DNA from: Lichtheimia corymbifera B2541
Lineage: Eukaryota > Mucoromycota > Mucoromycetes > Mucorales > Lichtheimiaceae
Direction of reading: 5' to 3'
Assembly: GCA_000697475.1 (NCBI GenBank)
Contig: JNEU01000947.1
Location: 1 to 64,000 of the forward strand
DNA length: 64,000 bases
Of this stretch, positions 1 to 10,645 are shown one piece after another (positions within the stretch are counted from its first letter, which is position 1; each line of letters opens with the position of its first letter). Under the pieces are notes generated by a model. That model did no database searches and was not told where the DNA came from. It was given only the letters and a program-made list of their open reading frames with translations. The position numbers and the translations under genes are program-made.

Positions 1-3000
1 GGGGTCGTCTATTACATTGCTCTATGACATTCTCTCTGAATAACAAACGACGCAAAGTGCTATATTCTTTGGAACGGCGGCTGTTTCTAGCGTAAGCCAA
101 CGCTCTGTTCCTGACTTTCGAAAAGGCCACTCATCCAATATTGGTTAAACCATACAATAGGCCTTTGGCGGTGTATAGGCAGAGGGAACAAGGCAACTAT
201 GGAAGTGCCATGAACAACCATGGATGATATATCTCACTTTTGGTATGCTGCTCAAAATGGGTGCTAACTCAAATCTCATCATATACACGCTACGTCTAGC
301 TTATGAGCAAGCTCAAGAGTCTCGCTACAGGTCTTACGGGGAAGCTGGTGATGGCATGGCAACGAGACTGCATTTTATCAATTCAAGAGGAGACTACTGA
401 AGACAATGAATTTCGACCCTGTCTCGGATTGACAACAGATGGATGGATGACAAGGCATTAAACAAGACTGAAAAGGACACATACGTCCCATAGTGCAAGC
501 GAATCTTGATCAAGTGATTTGTGATCATGGTGAAACACACCCTACGCCAACATCAGGACATGCCAACTGATTCGTTTTTATACAGTGTAGTTGATGGATC
601 GAATAGAGGGAGGAGAACAACGAGGATTTGAGATTGTTTATAAGACGCTGGGAAGGGAGATACAATAGTAAATAAGGGAAATAAAACAAGAGTTCTTTTT
701 GACCAACATCCTGGCTCTGTCACAGAGATGGATTCTTTGTGTTGATATTCCATCACCTAAATTTCCTTAGATGTTATGCGGCCTATGCACTGATCAATCA
801 ATCCATCTTGTCGTCTCTCGTCATCTTGCACGCCTTACTGTATCCTCATTCTCGTGTACCTCTGGCTCATCACTTTATAATATGAGATAATTGAGTTCAT
901 TTGAAATACGTAACTCTTGGGTGTATGTATCGGATTTTATGCTCCCAGTCAAGAGCACCTCCTCGTCGTTTTTCCATAGGGAATATTAAAGTATCGATAG
1001 CAACCGATATAGAGTATATACCTTCGTTTTCTGGGACATGGAGTTACATTAGGTATTTATCGTACAACGATGGCTGCGATACACGTGGTTAAGATGAACA
1101 TGTAGCTGTGGTTGAGCGCAGCATCCCAGTAGCCTGCATATTATCACGTAACCTGTTGGCCAAACAATCAGACGTCTTCAACTGATCATCAGCCTACGTT
1201 GGCTCTCAATGAGGTACACGATCACTTTACAATACAAGCAGCATGGTTACTTAGTATCAACATGTAATATATTATATGCACACATAGAAAAGGTTTATTT
1301 TATTGATGAATAAAGACAGGCTAGCTAGCGTGTGGCTGTTAGTTTCCTTGAGTTCAAGACCCAAGTACTCACAGGGATGACCTCGTGAAGGTCGCCACAC
1401 ATCCATCCCCACCTCTCCACATGGGGCACCTTCAACACGCGTCAAACGAGGTGGTTGCAAGTTGGGGGCTACACTATACAACCAGATGGAGTTTCACGCC
1501 TTTACGCCTCCGAAGTGATTCCCACAATCACCCACGACTCCCCGCCGCAGACCAGACGCAAAGACGATCGGTACCAATGTATCCACAACAGGGTACAGTG
1601 AGCCTGCGAAGACAAAGAGGAAAAAGACGGCTGCGGATTCTCTGGCTCCTTTTATATTCCTGTCGAGCGGCGGTTTAATGGTGTTTGGTGTGACGGCCTG
1701 GGAACAATGATCATGTGTTGCAGACAACATCCAAAAAAGGGTGACCAGAAGATAATTAACCTATTCGTACTTATAAGATAACCATCGCTTTGTGGTAAAG
1801 CAATACCATAACGCATCTAAGTAGTACTGCGTATGCACAAGTCTTGCATTTTAATCACATGACAGTATTCACAAAATGGCAGATTGCAGAAAGTCAAGCT
1901 GCTGCATGATGCTTGTATTTAACTCAGACATGCCGGCTCTCTCTTTGAGACCCTATAAACGTAAATTGCTATACATGATGCTCATTTCTTTTATTTACGT
2001 GTACCTCTTGTCTATGATGATGATGATGATGTTAATGACAGTGTCGTGTGTTTGGGGTGGGTAGTGCGTGTGGGTAATTGAATGGCGTCAATGTAATAAC
2101 ACTGGGTGAATTCAAATTTTGGGACAGGAGCTCCACGGCCCGACACAACGCCTCTATTCCCTTTCTCAATCCTCTGCTTTCATCCCATTCACATCACGAT
2201 CAAGGTATTGTGCCATAAAATAGTGCTCTTGTTGGTTGCGAGGTATTAAATGTAGTTCTGAATAGGCGTAGCCAGGGAGCAAGTGTGTCCAAGTGCCGAG
2301 GAATGAGCGTGGTTGCCATGGGGATATCGTTACTGCCTCTTGTTCGTTGTTGACACTATCTCTTTTGAATGATGTTGGATTAAAAGGTTTCATTATCAAG
2401 TACGAGATTGCGTTTCCAACTATCTCCAAGCGTTTATAGCGAAAGATTTATTCCTGAGTTGGACTTCGCCATCTGTGGACACGTAGTGCATTGTATTATA
2501 GGAAGATCCATGCAGGGTTATAAAAGCATATCCGCGTGTTAAGCTGAAATAAAGGGGGAAATATATGGAAGGGAAATGGCCTGATTGATTCATTGTGTCT
2601 TGAGCAATTGCTATGGTCGATAGCATAACTCATCTCCCTTTCTTTGTGATTATTAAATCCTGTGAGATAGTTATCTTATCGTACCTTGTATGGCTGGAGT
2701 TGTTGGAACCTTCTTCCTTCTTATTTATGTTGTACTACATGAATAACGACACCATGGATTTGAACAAACAATCAGCAGTCTCGAGGCTAGACATGATATG
2801 TAATACGCGGCCCACCATCCTATTGCTGTTAATGCATCGTTTTATCACCTTAGGTACCATTTTACAAGTCCATGGACTGTTTGTCACTCTTTGAGGTCAC
2901 AGAAGTGCACTCTCTAATCATGTACATAAAAGCAAGTATCATGCTGTCAACCTATTATGCTACTCCCACACAACTTTTTCTCTACCATCATATCACTCTT

Positions 3001-3412
3001 TGATTGCTGGTGCTTTCATACCCAAGTTAACATGGGTATGCCATGGTGGGTAGCCGTTTTGGGAGCTATCCATGTCCTAGTATTCATGTTAGCGTTTCAT
3101 TGTTATCATGCGTTCATTGTCATTGCTGCCATTATGACTTTGGCTCTTTTACAAAGATACGGCCTAATCATATTGCAACTATGTCTACCACCCGTGGTGC
3201 TTTTACATATGATAAGCAGAATGAATGGTCCAACAAAATGGTGGCTATGCGCCTCTTTATGTTCATTAGCCCACGCAATGTAAGAATGACTATGCAACCC
3301 ATTCATGTCCATATTGTTACAGCGATTGAAACCAATTATACATTAACTTATATAGATTACTATACTTTAAAGGTATACTACTACGGACTAAGAGATAAAT
3401 ACGAGCGTCTAA
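1..3412. other. Gene-free stretch, no supported feature
   Basis: No open frame here has a recognisable family motif, a credible exon chain or coding-like composition. The frames present are short, overlap on both strands and end quickly. The part from about 2885 to 3160 resembles other intergenic stretches of the window at 48380-48640 and, more weakly, 22850-23005, so it may hold an old repeat copy. A remnant of a decayed gene cannot be excluded. Confidence 0.5.
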
Positions 3413-4379
3413 TTAGCATGGATCCCAAGAAACCGGTATCCTTCCCTCGACAAAATCGCCCACTTGACCATAGACTGCAGGAGAGAGATCCAGTGAACCT
3501 TCAATCCATCATGTTAGCAAATGCATCCTCCAAATAACCCATTCCCCTTGTAATCAGCTTACCTTGGCCACATTGTGGACACTATGAGACCGCACAGCAT
3601 TAGATTTACACTGCATGAAAACACTCCCTGCCCCAATCCTGCATGCTCTTACCATATCTTGGATAGTAGCCTTTACAGATCCGAGGGGTCCAGTGATCTT
3701 GATACAAGCACCACAGACTGGACTTTCATTTGGATTGACATAACTTCCATAATCCACGTGATTCTATATCCGAGAATAAAACGTACACAGTTAGCCACCC
3801 CTATCCTCAGGGGATCCTCAAGAGAGATGGTATAACTTACCAAGGCAACCACATTATCTTGGGCAGTAAACCTGGTTCCACATGATAGAATGCCAACTCC
3901 TGGATCTGGTGATGGTTCCCAAATGAATCACGGTTAGTCGAATAAACAGCCTCCCAATCTCGATTTTAATGCTTACCATAGTATGTGCCATCACCTTTTC
4001 CATGCAAATCAAAGTGATCTGCTGATACGGATCCCCAACTATCGCCTTCGAATTTCGAGTGATCACCGGAGGAGGGGCCCAATCCCAATGCCGAACGATA
4101 TCGATTATTGTGAAACACATCCAGCGAACCGAGAACAATAAACATGACCGCTAATACACCAACGAAACCGCTGCCCACTAGCATGAGCTTGCCATATCGA
4201 AAACGATCAATAATGCGCGTCCAAATGGTTGACGGTAGCTCATTGTCGAGTTGATTGTATGCTTGAGTCGCTGGAATGGTGCTTGTCGTTGTTGGTACTT
4301 GCGTCGCCACTGGCATGCTCAGCCGTGTACCTGAACTATGCCGTGGATTGTGTGCGAAATGGGGGTCGGCTTCATTCAT
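3413..4379 (-). CDS. Membrane-anchored double-psi beta-barrel (RlpA/expansin-like) protein
   Basis: Five exons (4379-3977, 3905-3841, 3763-3653, 3581-3563, 3498-3413) join into a 227-residue protein. The N-terminal 60 residues are polar and Thr/Ser/Pro-rich. One hydrophobic segment follows at about residues 65-86, then a C-terminal double-psi beta-barrel domain from about residue 130. That domain shows GTYYDPGVGILSCGTRF, SPVCGACIKITGP and CPQCGQGSLDLSP, as in RlpA/barwin/expansin-like fungal proteins. The conserved cysteines and the Asp of the DLSP block are present. The layout predicts a type II membrane protein with the barrel outside the cell or in the secretory lumen, probably binding or loosening wall polysaccharide; enzymatic activity is not established for this class. 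The fourth exon is only 19 nt, chosen because it restores the CPxCG motif. The ATG at 4379 is preferred to the upstream in-frame ATG at 4484, which would add about 35 residues lacking any signal. Confidence 0.82.
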
Positions 4380-5047
4380 AGAATAAGACGTGTGAGTGAA
4401 AGGGAAAAGATCCAAGGTGTGGGTGAGAGATAACCGGTTTTGTTTTTCACGCTCCCTAACATTGTTGATGATGGTCTTATTCAATGTTACACATTATCAT
4501 TGCTTGTGCTTGGATGTGACAATCGACACCACCAATGTGGGAGTACACATTAGGCTCCTATTCGTATGTAAATGGGTTTCAGGAGCTGTCGTGTGGATTG
4601 TGTATAAGCTCACTTGCATATAATCAATTAGCCATTGCCCATTGTCTTTTCTCTCTCCTGCTGTATCATGACGATCATCCTTTTCTTTGTTGTAACATTT
4701 TCAGTCAAATAAACATAAAGTGCTTTTGCTCAGCCTTACACTACTACATTGTCCCCAATGCAATTGTCAATATCACATGTGCTCAATGCTAAACATTGAA
4801 GAGAAAACGTGCATCACTTGATGAAGATCACCATTGCTACACAATAGGCAGGTACCTATGTCACACGGTCTGGACCCAGGGGATATTTGTAACCAACCAA
4901 CAAGACTCCAATATAGGTATCCCTTTCAAAGAATGACTTTTTTCAATTTGACTTACGTCCTGCTTCATATCATGACATGCAGTGCTCTTATATTAATGCT
5001 CGGTTTTATTCTAACTAGCGATTAGGTTAATTGTAGTCTATGAGATT
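4380..5047. other. Intergenic region between two minus-strand genes
   Basis: This stretch holds the 5' flank of the barrel-protein gene and the 3' flank of the esterase gene. The frames present are short and lack family motifs. No RNA gene or repeat was recognised. Confidence 0.5.
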
Positions 5048-6536
5048 TCAGCAGCGGCTTTCTCTTTGAAGAGTCTCCTTGATGTCGGTAGCCAACAGCT
5101 TGTGAACTGGTGATGTTGGATGGTATGCATCTATTCAAATTTAACGTAATGAGTAACCATGCTCTCTTCTTATAGCGCTCATGCATTATAAACGTACCAA
5201 ACCAAAAGTATCTGCAAGGATTGTTGAGTCGTTGATGTAGAAATAGGCAGAGCGAACATCATTAGCATATAGGAATTATAGTTAATGTCAATTAAAGATG
5301 ACTTACTTCTCCATGGGTAAGCATCCATAGTCAGCATAATTTGTGTGGATGTCAGCGGCTGTGTTATTGGGGCAAAAAGTGGTAATGTTTTCAAACCCAT
5401 ATCGATCATAATGATCAATATAGTAGTCCATGTGAGTACGAGTGTTAAAATAAAGCACGTGAGCATCTGGATGAGCCTTTTGAAATTTTTCCATGCGCTC
5501 AACAAGCTTGTGGTTGTAAATGCTTGCCCATTTGTCGTTTGGAATATCAGGATTCTCTAAGCCATAAGGGGTACGAGTCCAGGATGGCACATTGAAGAAC
5601 ATAAAAGAGCGTAGATTGTGCTTGTACATCTCGTGCTATTATGCGAGATCAGTCAGCCATTGATGTTGGGTATTATCAGCAGGCTACACTCACCATCTTT
5701 TCAAAGTACGTATCTTGGATTTCATCGTATAGGCTGGCTGTAACCTATATCGGTCGATCGAATCAGTCAGTCATATGGAGCAAGCTCCCGGATATACAAG
5801 GCGACTTACATTTTTCATAGGAGCGGTATAATATACATCATTCAAGCTGTTGGACGTAGTTAGGCCATTATACCTTTAGCGCTCACTATTACCAAGAGGG
5901 AGGAGGTATGCTTACCCAATGAAAAAGATACCAAGTGAGGAAGCGGGGTTCCACTTTAGAGTCGGGTTGAGCTTATTGATCCAACGATCGATTTGTTCCA
6001 CAAAAGAAACAGAATCAGGTTCGTGATTATCAATGGCATCATTATCAATGACAGCACCACTGTAAGCAAAATTCCAGAGCTGAGGATCACATTTCTGTGG
6101 TAAACCTTCATGGCATCCCGTCAAATACTGATTCCAGTCAAGACCACCAGAGCTCGTCTAAAATAGATACATGGAAATACGCCTCCAATAGGTTAGCACC
6201 CTGTTGTTTCCCTCATTTATAAACACAATACCTTATTCTCGATGATGGGATTATCATAGATCTGGGCATTTGACGAAAAGTTGCTCCATGTGTGGTCTAC
6301 AGTGCCACCACCACCCATGAGGTTGCTGTATGAGTCGCCAAATACAAAACTGTTGATGATGATCCTGGTAAGCGTCTCGTCCAAATGCAATGCTGGTATA
6401 TAAAAAGAAGGGCTTACACTGTGTCTGTGCGATGCCAACAAAAGCTATGACCTTTCTTGTTGTGTTGCGTGGGAGCAGCAGTAGCAAGAGATGCCAACAC
6501 ACCAAGTGCCAATGTCGAGGCAAAAGCTGTTTTCAT
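5048..6536 (-). CDS. Secreted SGNH/GDSL-type esterase (fungal CE16-like)
   Basis: Eight exons (6536-6418, 6364-6232, 6157-5916, 5846-5810, 5744-5694, 5635-5307, 5211-5198, 5130-5048) give a 335-residue protein. A clear signal peptide (MKTAFASTLALGVLASLA) starts it. The SGNH blocks are complete: FVFGDSYSN with nucleophile Ser51, the GLND block at residues 165-168, and the C-terminal DAYH with Asp309 and His312 as the rest of the triad. Spacing and length match fungal extracellular acyl esterases that deacetylate plant or wall polysaccharides or lipids; the substrate cannot be read from sequence. Several N-glycosylation sites (NFSS, NITT, NNTA) fit secretion. The seventh exon is only 14 nt and is needed to reach the DxxH block. 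Exon phases are consistent throughout. Confidence 0.9.
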
Positions 6537-7475
6537 TCTACGTGAAGAAGCCGTGTACGATAATTGTTAGCCCCTGCAGCACACTGCGGTCCTTATATAC
6601 CGATCTCATCTTACCTCCTGTCAGTTCTCACGCAGATCCAGGTTGCACAAAATCGGGATAAATTGCCATACCTCTTTTCGGTGTGCCTAGCAACGGCTAT
6701 CCCGACAGCTGTTTACTACGCTATATTTAAAGGATCTGATTACCAGAAAATCAAGCATGGCAAAAGAAGTAGATTTATGTATATGATGCTTCAGGGAAAA
6801 GGAAAGGGCCTGTTATTCAATGGGTTGTTAGGGACGGCAAGTTACTGTTAATGTGAAATCAGCGACAAGGAATATGGAGCAATTGATTGGTGCCACGGAT
6901 TTGACAGAATCAGAATACAGTTGTATGTTCGTGGGTACAAATATCCCCACACATAGTCATCATGGGAATGAGAGTGTATGTCCTATCTGCACTCAATTGG
7001 GACACGAAACAGCAATCGGGTAAAATAAAACATGCACACAAGCTTTTCAAGACGTCTACAAGAGCAGCTTTATTCTTCTGCTGAATATGGAATTGTGAAG
7101 AGGTGATATAAACCGGGCTGAGGGGTTCCCTATACAACAACGATGAAGGCTGTTTGCTAGATATAACCATTATGCTGCTCGCATCATTAACCACTGACTG
7201 AAGTACTGTTGTTGGAATGACTAGTAATAGCACTCTGATCTTCACTTTGTTGGCATCTTGAATAGTAGGATAGTGTTGGTAGGAAGGACAAGTTGGCGTA
7301 TTTTTGATTGTGCACGAATATATGATCATTGCTTGTAAGAATGTGGAAGAGTGCATAATGTGCCTTGCTATACACAGCAGCACAATGAGGCATCAGCAGT
7401 ATAGCAGGGTGGAGTTTAGCATTGAGCTGGATTTCTTCCTCTCACTTTTTACACACCTCATTCATACACGACGCC
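6537..7475. other. Divergent intergenic region between esterase and UBA2
   Basis: This region contains the upstream flanks of two divergently transcribed genes. Open frames here are short and mutually overlapping. I recognise no gene, RNA or repeat. Confidence 0.5.
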
Positions 7476-9888
7476 ATGAACCGCGACATTCAAAATGTGC
7501 GTACACTCGGCAACTCTCTTTTCGACAAGGTGAACTCCAGTCGCGTCTTGCTTGTTGGTGCTGGTGGCATTGGCTGCGAACTGCTCAAGAACCTCGTCAT
7601 GTCTGGTTTCAAAAACATTGAAGTGGCAAGTAGAACACCGCCTCCCATCGCATACAACCACCTCCTAACAACGATTCTAGATTGATCTGGACACAATTGA
7701 TATCTCCAACTTGAATCGCCAGTTTTTATTCCAACGCCAACATGTCAAGAAAGCAAAAGCACACGTACGTATTTGGGAAAACAATGGTATGAATAGGACA
7801 CGTGAAGTTTGACACATGTATGTGGCGTATCAGGTTGCCAAAGAATCAGCTCTGCGTTTCAATCCCTCTGTCAACATCGTATCGCATCAAGCCAATATCA
7901 TGGATCCAGAATATACTTTGTCATGGTTTTCGTCCTTTGATGTGGTCTTCAACGCCTTGGACAATCTCGAAGCACGACGATATGTCAATCAAATGTGCCT
8001 GGTTGCTCGCGTACCATTGATTGAGACGGGTACCACTGGTTATCTTGGTCAAGCTTATGTGATTGAAAAGGTAAGAGGAAAAGGGTAATATATGCATGAG
8101 ACTCATACAAGCGTAATAGGACAAAACTGAATGCTTTGATTGCCAACCTAAAGAGACTCCAAAATCATACCCCGTGTGCACCATCCGCAGTACACCAAGT
8201 CAGCCAATTCATTGTATCGTATGGGCAAAGAGCTACTTATTCAAGTAAGTATCCAAGAGAAAAGGATAGTAAGAGATTGGGTATACTGATGGATGTGTAT
8301 ATAATCATGTTAGTCAACTCTTTGGCAATGCGGAAGAGGATGAACCACAAGAGTCTGACGAAGAGAACAAAGAAGAGCTGGCCGCATTGGCACGAGAAAC
8401 CAAGGCTCTCAATGAAATCAAGGCATCCATGGGCACTGAAGCTTATCCACGAAAGGTGTTTGAAAAGGTGTTCACAACCGACATTAATCGACTACTGAGT
8501 ATGGAGGACATGTGGAAGAATCGTGATCGGAAACCAGTGCCTCTCGACTACGACACGCTTTCATCGGCTGATAACAAGGAAGAGGAAAAGGATGACAACG
8601 ACACAGGACTTGAAGACCAAAAGATGTGGAATCTGCACAAATGCTTTGATATGTTCAAGGACAGGTAATTCTTGGGGGGTGGAAGGATCATCTTTGATCG
8701 CTGACTAACTTTTATGCATAGTCTTGGACGACTCTCTAAGCGTGCCATGGGAGGCAATGTTCTTTCATTTGACAAGGATGATGATGATGCTATGGACTTT
8801 GTTACTGCTACTGCCAACCTACGAGCACATATCTTCAATATCCCGCAAAAGTCACGGTTTCAAGTCAAATGTAAGTGTTATATTTATATGTATGTTATGC
8901 AAAATGAGATCATGCTTATTTATGCATTGTTGATATGTATATGCAGCCATGGCTGGTAACATTATCCCGGCGATTGCCACTACCAATGCCATCATTGCTG
9001 GTATCGCAGTTATGAAATCCTTTGCCGTTTTCCGTGGTGAGAGCAGTACGACGAAACGAGTAAGTTGGGAGCCGGGTGTGTGCGTGTGGGGTAAAAGAAA
9101 AGGATCAACTTTTTCCACTGATACACCGGCTACTCTTTTACCACTGTTTATCCGTAGATTTATTTGCGAACAGTTACACGACAACCCAAACTTTTGTATC
9201 CTGAAAATCCATCCTCACCGAATCCTCTTTGTGGAGTATGCAGTGCTCCAAGTGCTCGGGTGAATGTGGATATTGATACGACTCGACTCGCCGACATTGT
9301 GAATACGCTTGTGGTGAAAAAGATGGGCATGGATTTGGAAGACATATCAATCATGGACAAGAGCAGGTAAATGTTGGGGGGACATACACACATACACGCA
9401 TACGCAATGCCTCATCCAGACTTTAACCGTGGGAAACCAACAGGTTGTTGTATGACATGGACTTGGAGGAAAATTTGGAGCTACCCCTGACGCAATTGCA
9501 AATTCGAGACGGGACCATCCTGCGTGTGGTATCAGATGACCATGGCCAGATCGATCTGGTGTTACAGCAAAAGTAAGTTTTCCATTGTACACCACATTAA
9601 CTTTCTCAGGGTTGTTATTAAAGCCGATATTGATGATGCTGTTGTTATAGGCCCGGCATTACGGTAGTCGAAGCCATTGATCCCCTGGTACCCAAGATTA
9701 TTCGAAAGGAAAACCCGATGAAACGAGCCTTGGATGAAGACAATCATGATGATGACGATGGCAATGATATCAAGAAATCAAAGACTACTGCTCCTCCAAG
9801 TGCAAATGCTGAGAGTAGTAAGCATGCTGGTGCAGCGGAAGACGTGGTTGTTGTTCCGGAAGATGATGATCTCATTATGGTCAACTGA
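7476..9888 (+). CDS. UBA2: SUMO-activating enzyme subunit 2 (UBA2)
   Basis: Ten exons (7476-7625, 7681-7764, 7834-8070, 8120-8244, 8314-8664, 8722-8870, 8947-9059, 9158-9366, 9444-9572, 9651-9888) encode 594 residues, close to other fungal UBA2 proteins. The protein pairs with AOS1 to adenylate SUMO and carry it as a thioester before transfer to UBC9. The ATP-binding motif GAGGIGCE lies at about residues 28-35, followed by [17 protein letters not shown]. The catalytic Cys177 sits in [15 protein letters not shown]. Two CxxC pairs (CFDC and CGVC) form the zinc site. A ubiquitin-fold domain follows, then an acidic/basic tail with a likely nuclear signal (KRALDED, IKKSK) and hydrophobic SUMO-interacting-like patches (VVVV and LIMV). 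Intron 1 uses a GC donor, because the canonical alternative would delete one residue from a conserved block. Confidence 0.97.
7626..7680 (+). other. GC-AG intron in UBA2
   Basis: The donor reads TG|GCAAGT and the acceptor TCTAG. Splicing here joins KNIEV to IDLDTID, matching the family's spacing. A GT four bases upstream would work in frame but shortens the conserved segment by one residue. Confidence 0.75.
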
Positions 9889-10147
9889 ACGGCTAGTAGT
9901 AGTATAGATCGATTCTTGCAGAATAAAACGTGACATTTGTACATTCGACATTGAATAATACGAGCTTGGAGAACAGCTGACAAATTGAAGCTCTCTTACT
10001 GTTTGAAAACAAGAATAAAAACAAGCAAAACACAAAAAGGGTAGTTTTTTACACAAAGCGATAACGGTGGTGGTGCAAAGGTTTATCTGTTTTGGCACAT
10101 CTTGGGAAAAAGAGAGAGACGAAAGAAGAACACAGAAAGTGGGCATC

Positions 10148-10645
10148 TTAGTGCGCAACATAGTAATACTGGTCATCCATCCAAAAGGAGCCATCGTCAC
10201 CACCATTGAAAAGGCTGCCATCATCAAGGAAGAGTTCTTTATCCTCATCAATTACCACTGGAATGACAATAGGGGGGAGATCACCACCACGTAGAGGGAA
10301 GGCTTGTTTAGTACCAGCAACTGAAGCAGCAGAGCTACTGGCAGCAGCTACTGCGGAAGAGGACACGGGGGCTGCAACAGATGAGGCTTGTTGAGACGAG
10401 GCGCTAGCCACTCTGCTAATAGGAACGGATTGGCTACTTTGCTTGGCAAAAGATGCTGATGAGGAGGAGGGGGCAGTAGCATGAATAGCCATCGACGAGG
10501 AGGCAGCCACTGGCATTTGAATGGCAGCAGCAGCAGAGGCTGAAGAGACAACATGCATGCTGCTAGCACCAGATGCAGCAATAGGTTGAGCTTGGCTATA
10601 TGCCAACAAGCCCGTCAAAGTGATTACTGTGGAGATCAAACGCAT
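10148..10645 (-). CDS. Secreted Ser/Ala-rich protein of unknown function
   Basis: This is an intronless frame of 165 residues with a good signal peptide (MRLISTVITLTGLLAYSQA, cleavage predicted after the AQA-like site). The mature part is about 90 residues of Ser, Ala, Val and Thr with no fixed repeat unit, likely disordered and O-mannosylated. A short C-terminal part follows that is acidic and aromatic (DEDKELFLDD, FWMDDQYYYV). There is no GPI signal, so release to the medium or wall retention is more likely than membrane anchoring. No known domain is recognised. The opposite strand also has a frame through the low-complexity part, but only this one has a signal peptide. An AATAAA-like A-rich run follows downstream. 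Confidence 0.72.
   Translation of the reverse strand: MRLISTVITLTGLLAYSQAQPIAASGASSMHVVSSASAAAAIQMPVAASSSMAIHATAPSSSSASFAKQSSQSVPISRVASASSQQASSVAAPVSSSAVAAASSSAASVAGTKQAFPLRGGDLPPIVIPVVIDEDKELFLDDGSLFNGGDDGSFWMDDQYYYVAH

Noticed and set aside
1385..1730. Overlapping frames on both strands near 1.5 kb
   Set aside because: No domain, no splice partners and both strands are open, so neither is convincing.
2957..3537. Two overlapping hydrophobic plus-strand frames
   Set aside because: They lack family motifs, run antisense into the end of the barrel-protein gene, and their composition follows the TTCATTG-type repeat blocks.
7304..7475. Upstream ORF before UBA2
   Set aside because: The frame overlaps the UBA2 first exon in another phase and lacks support.
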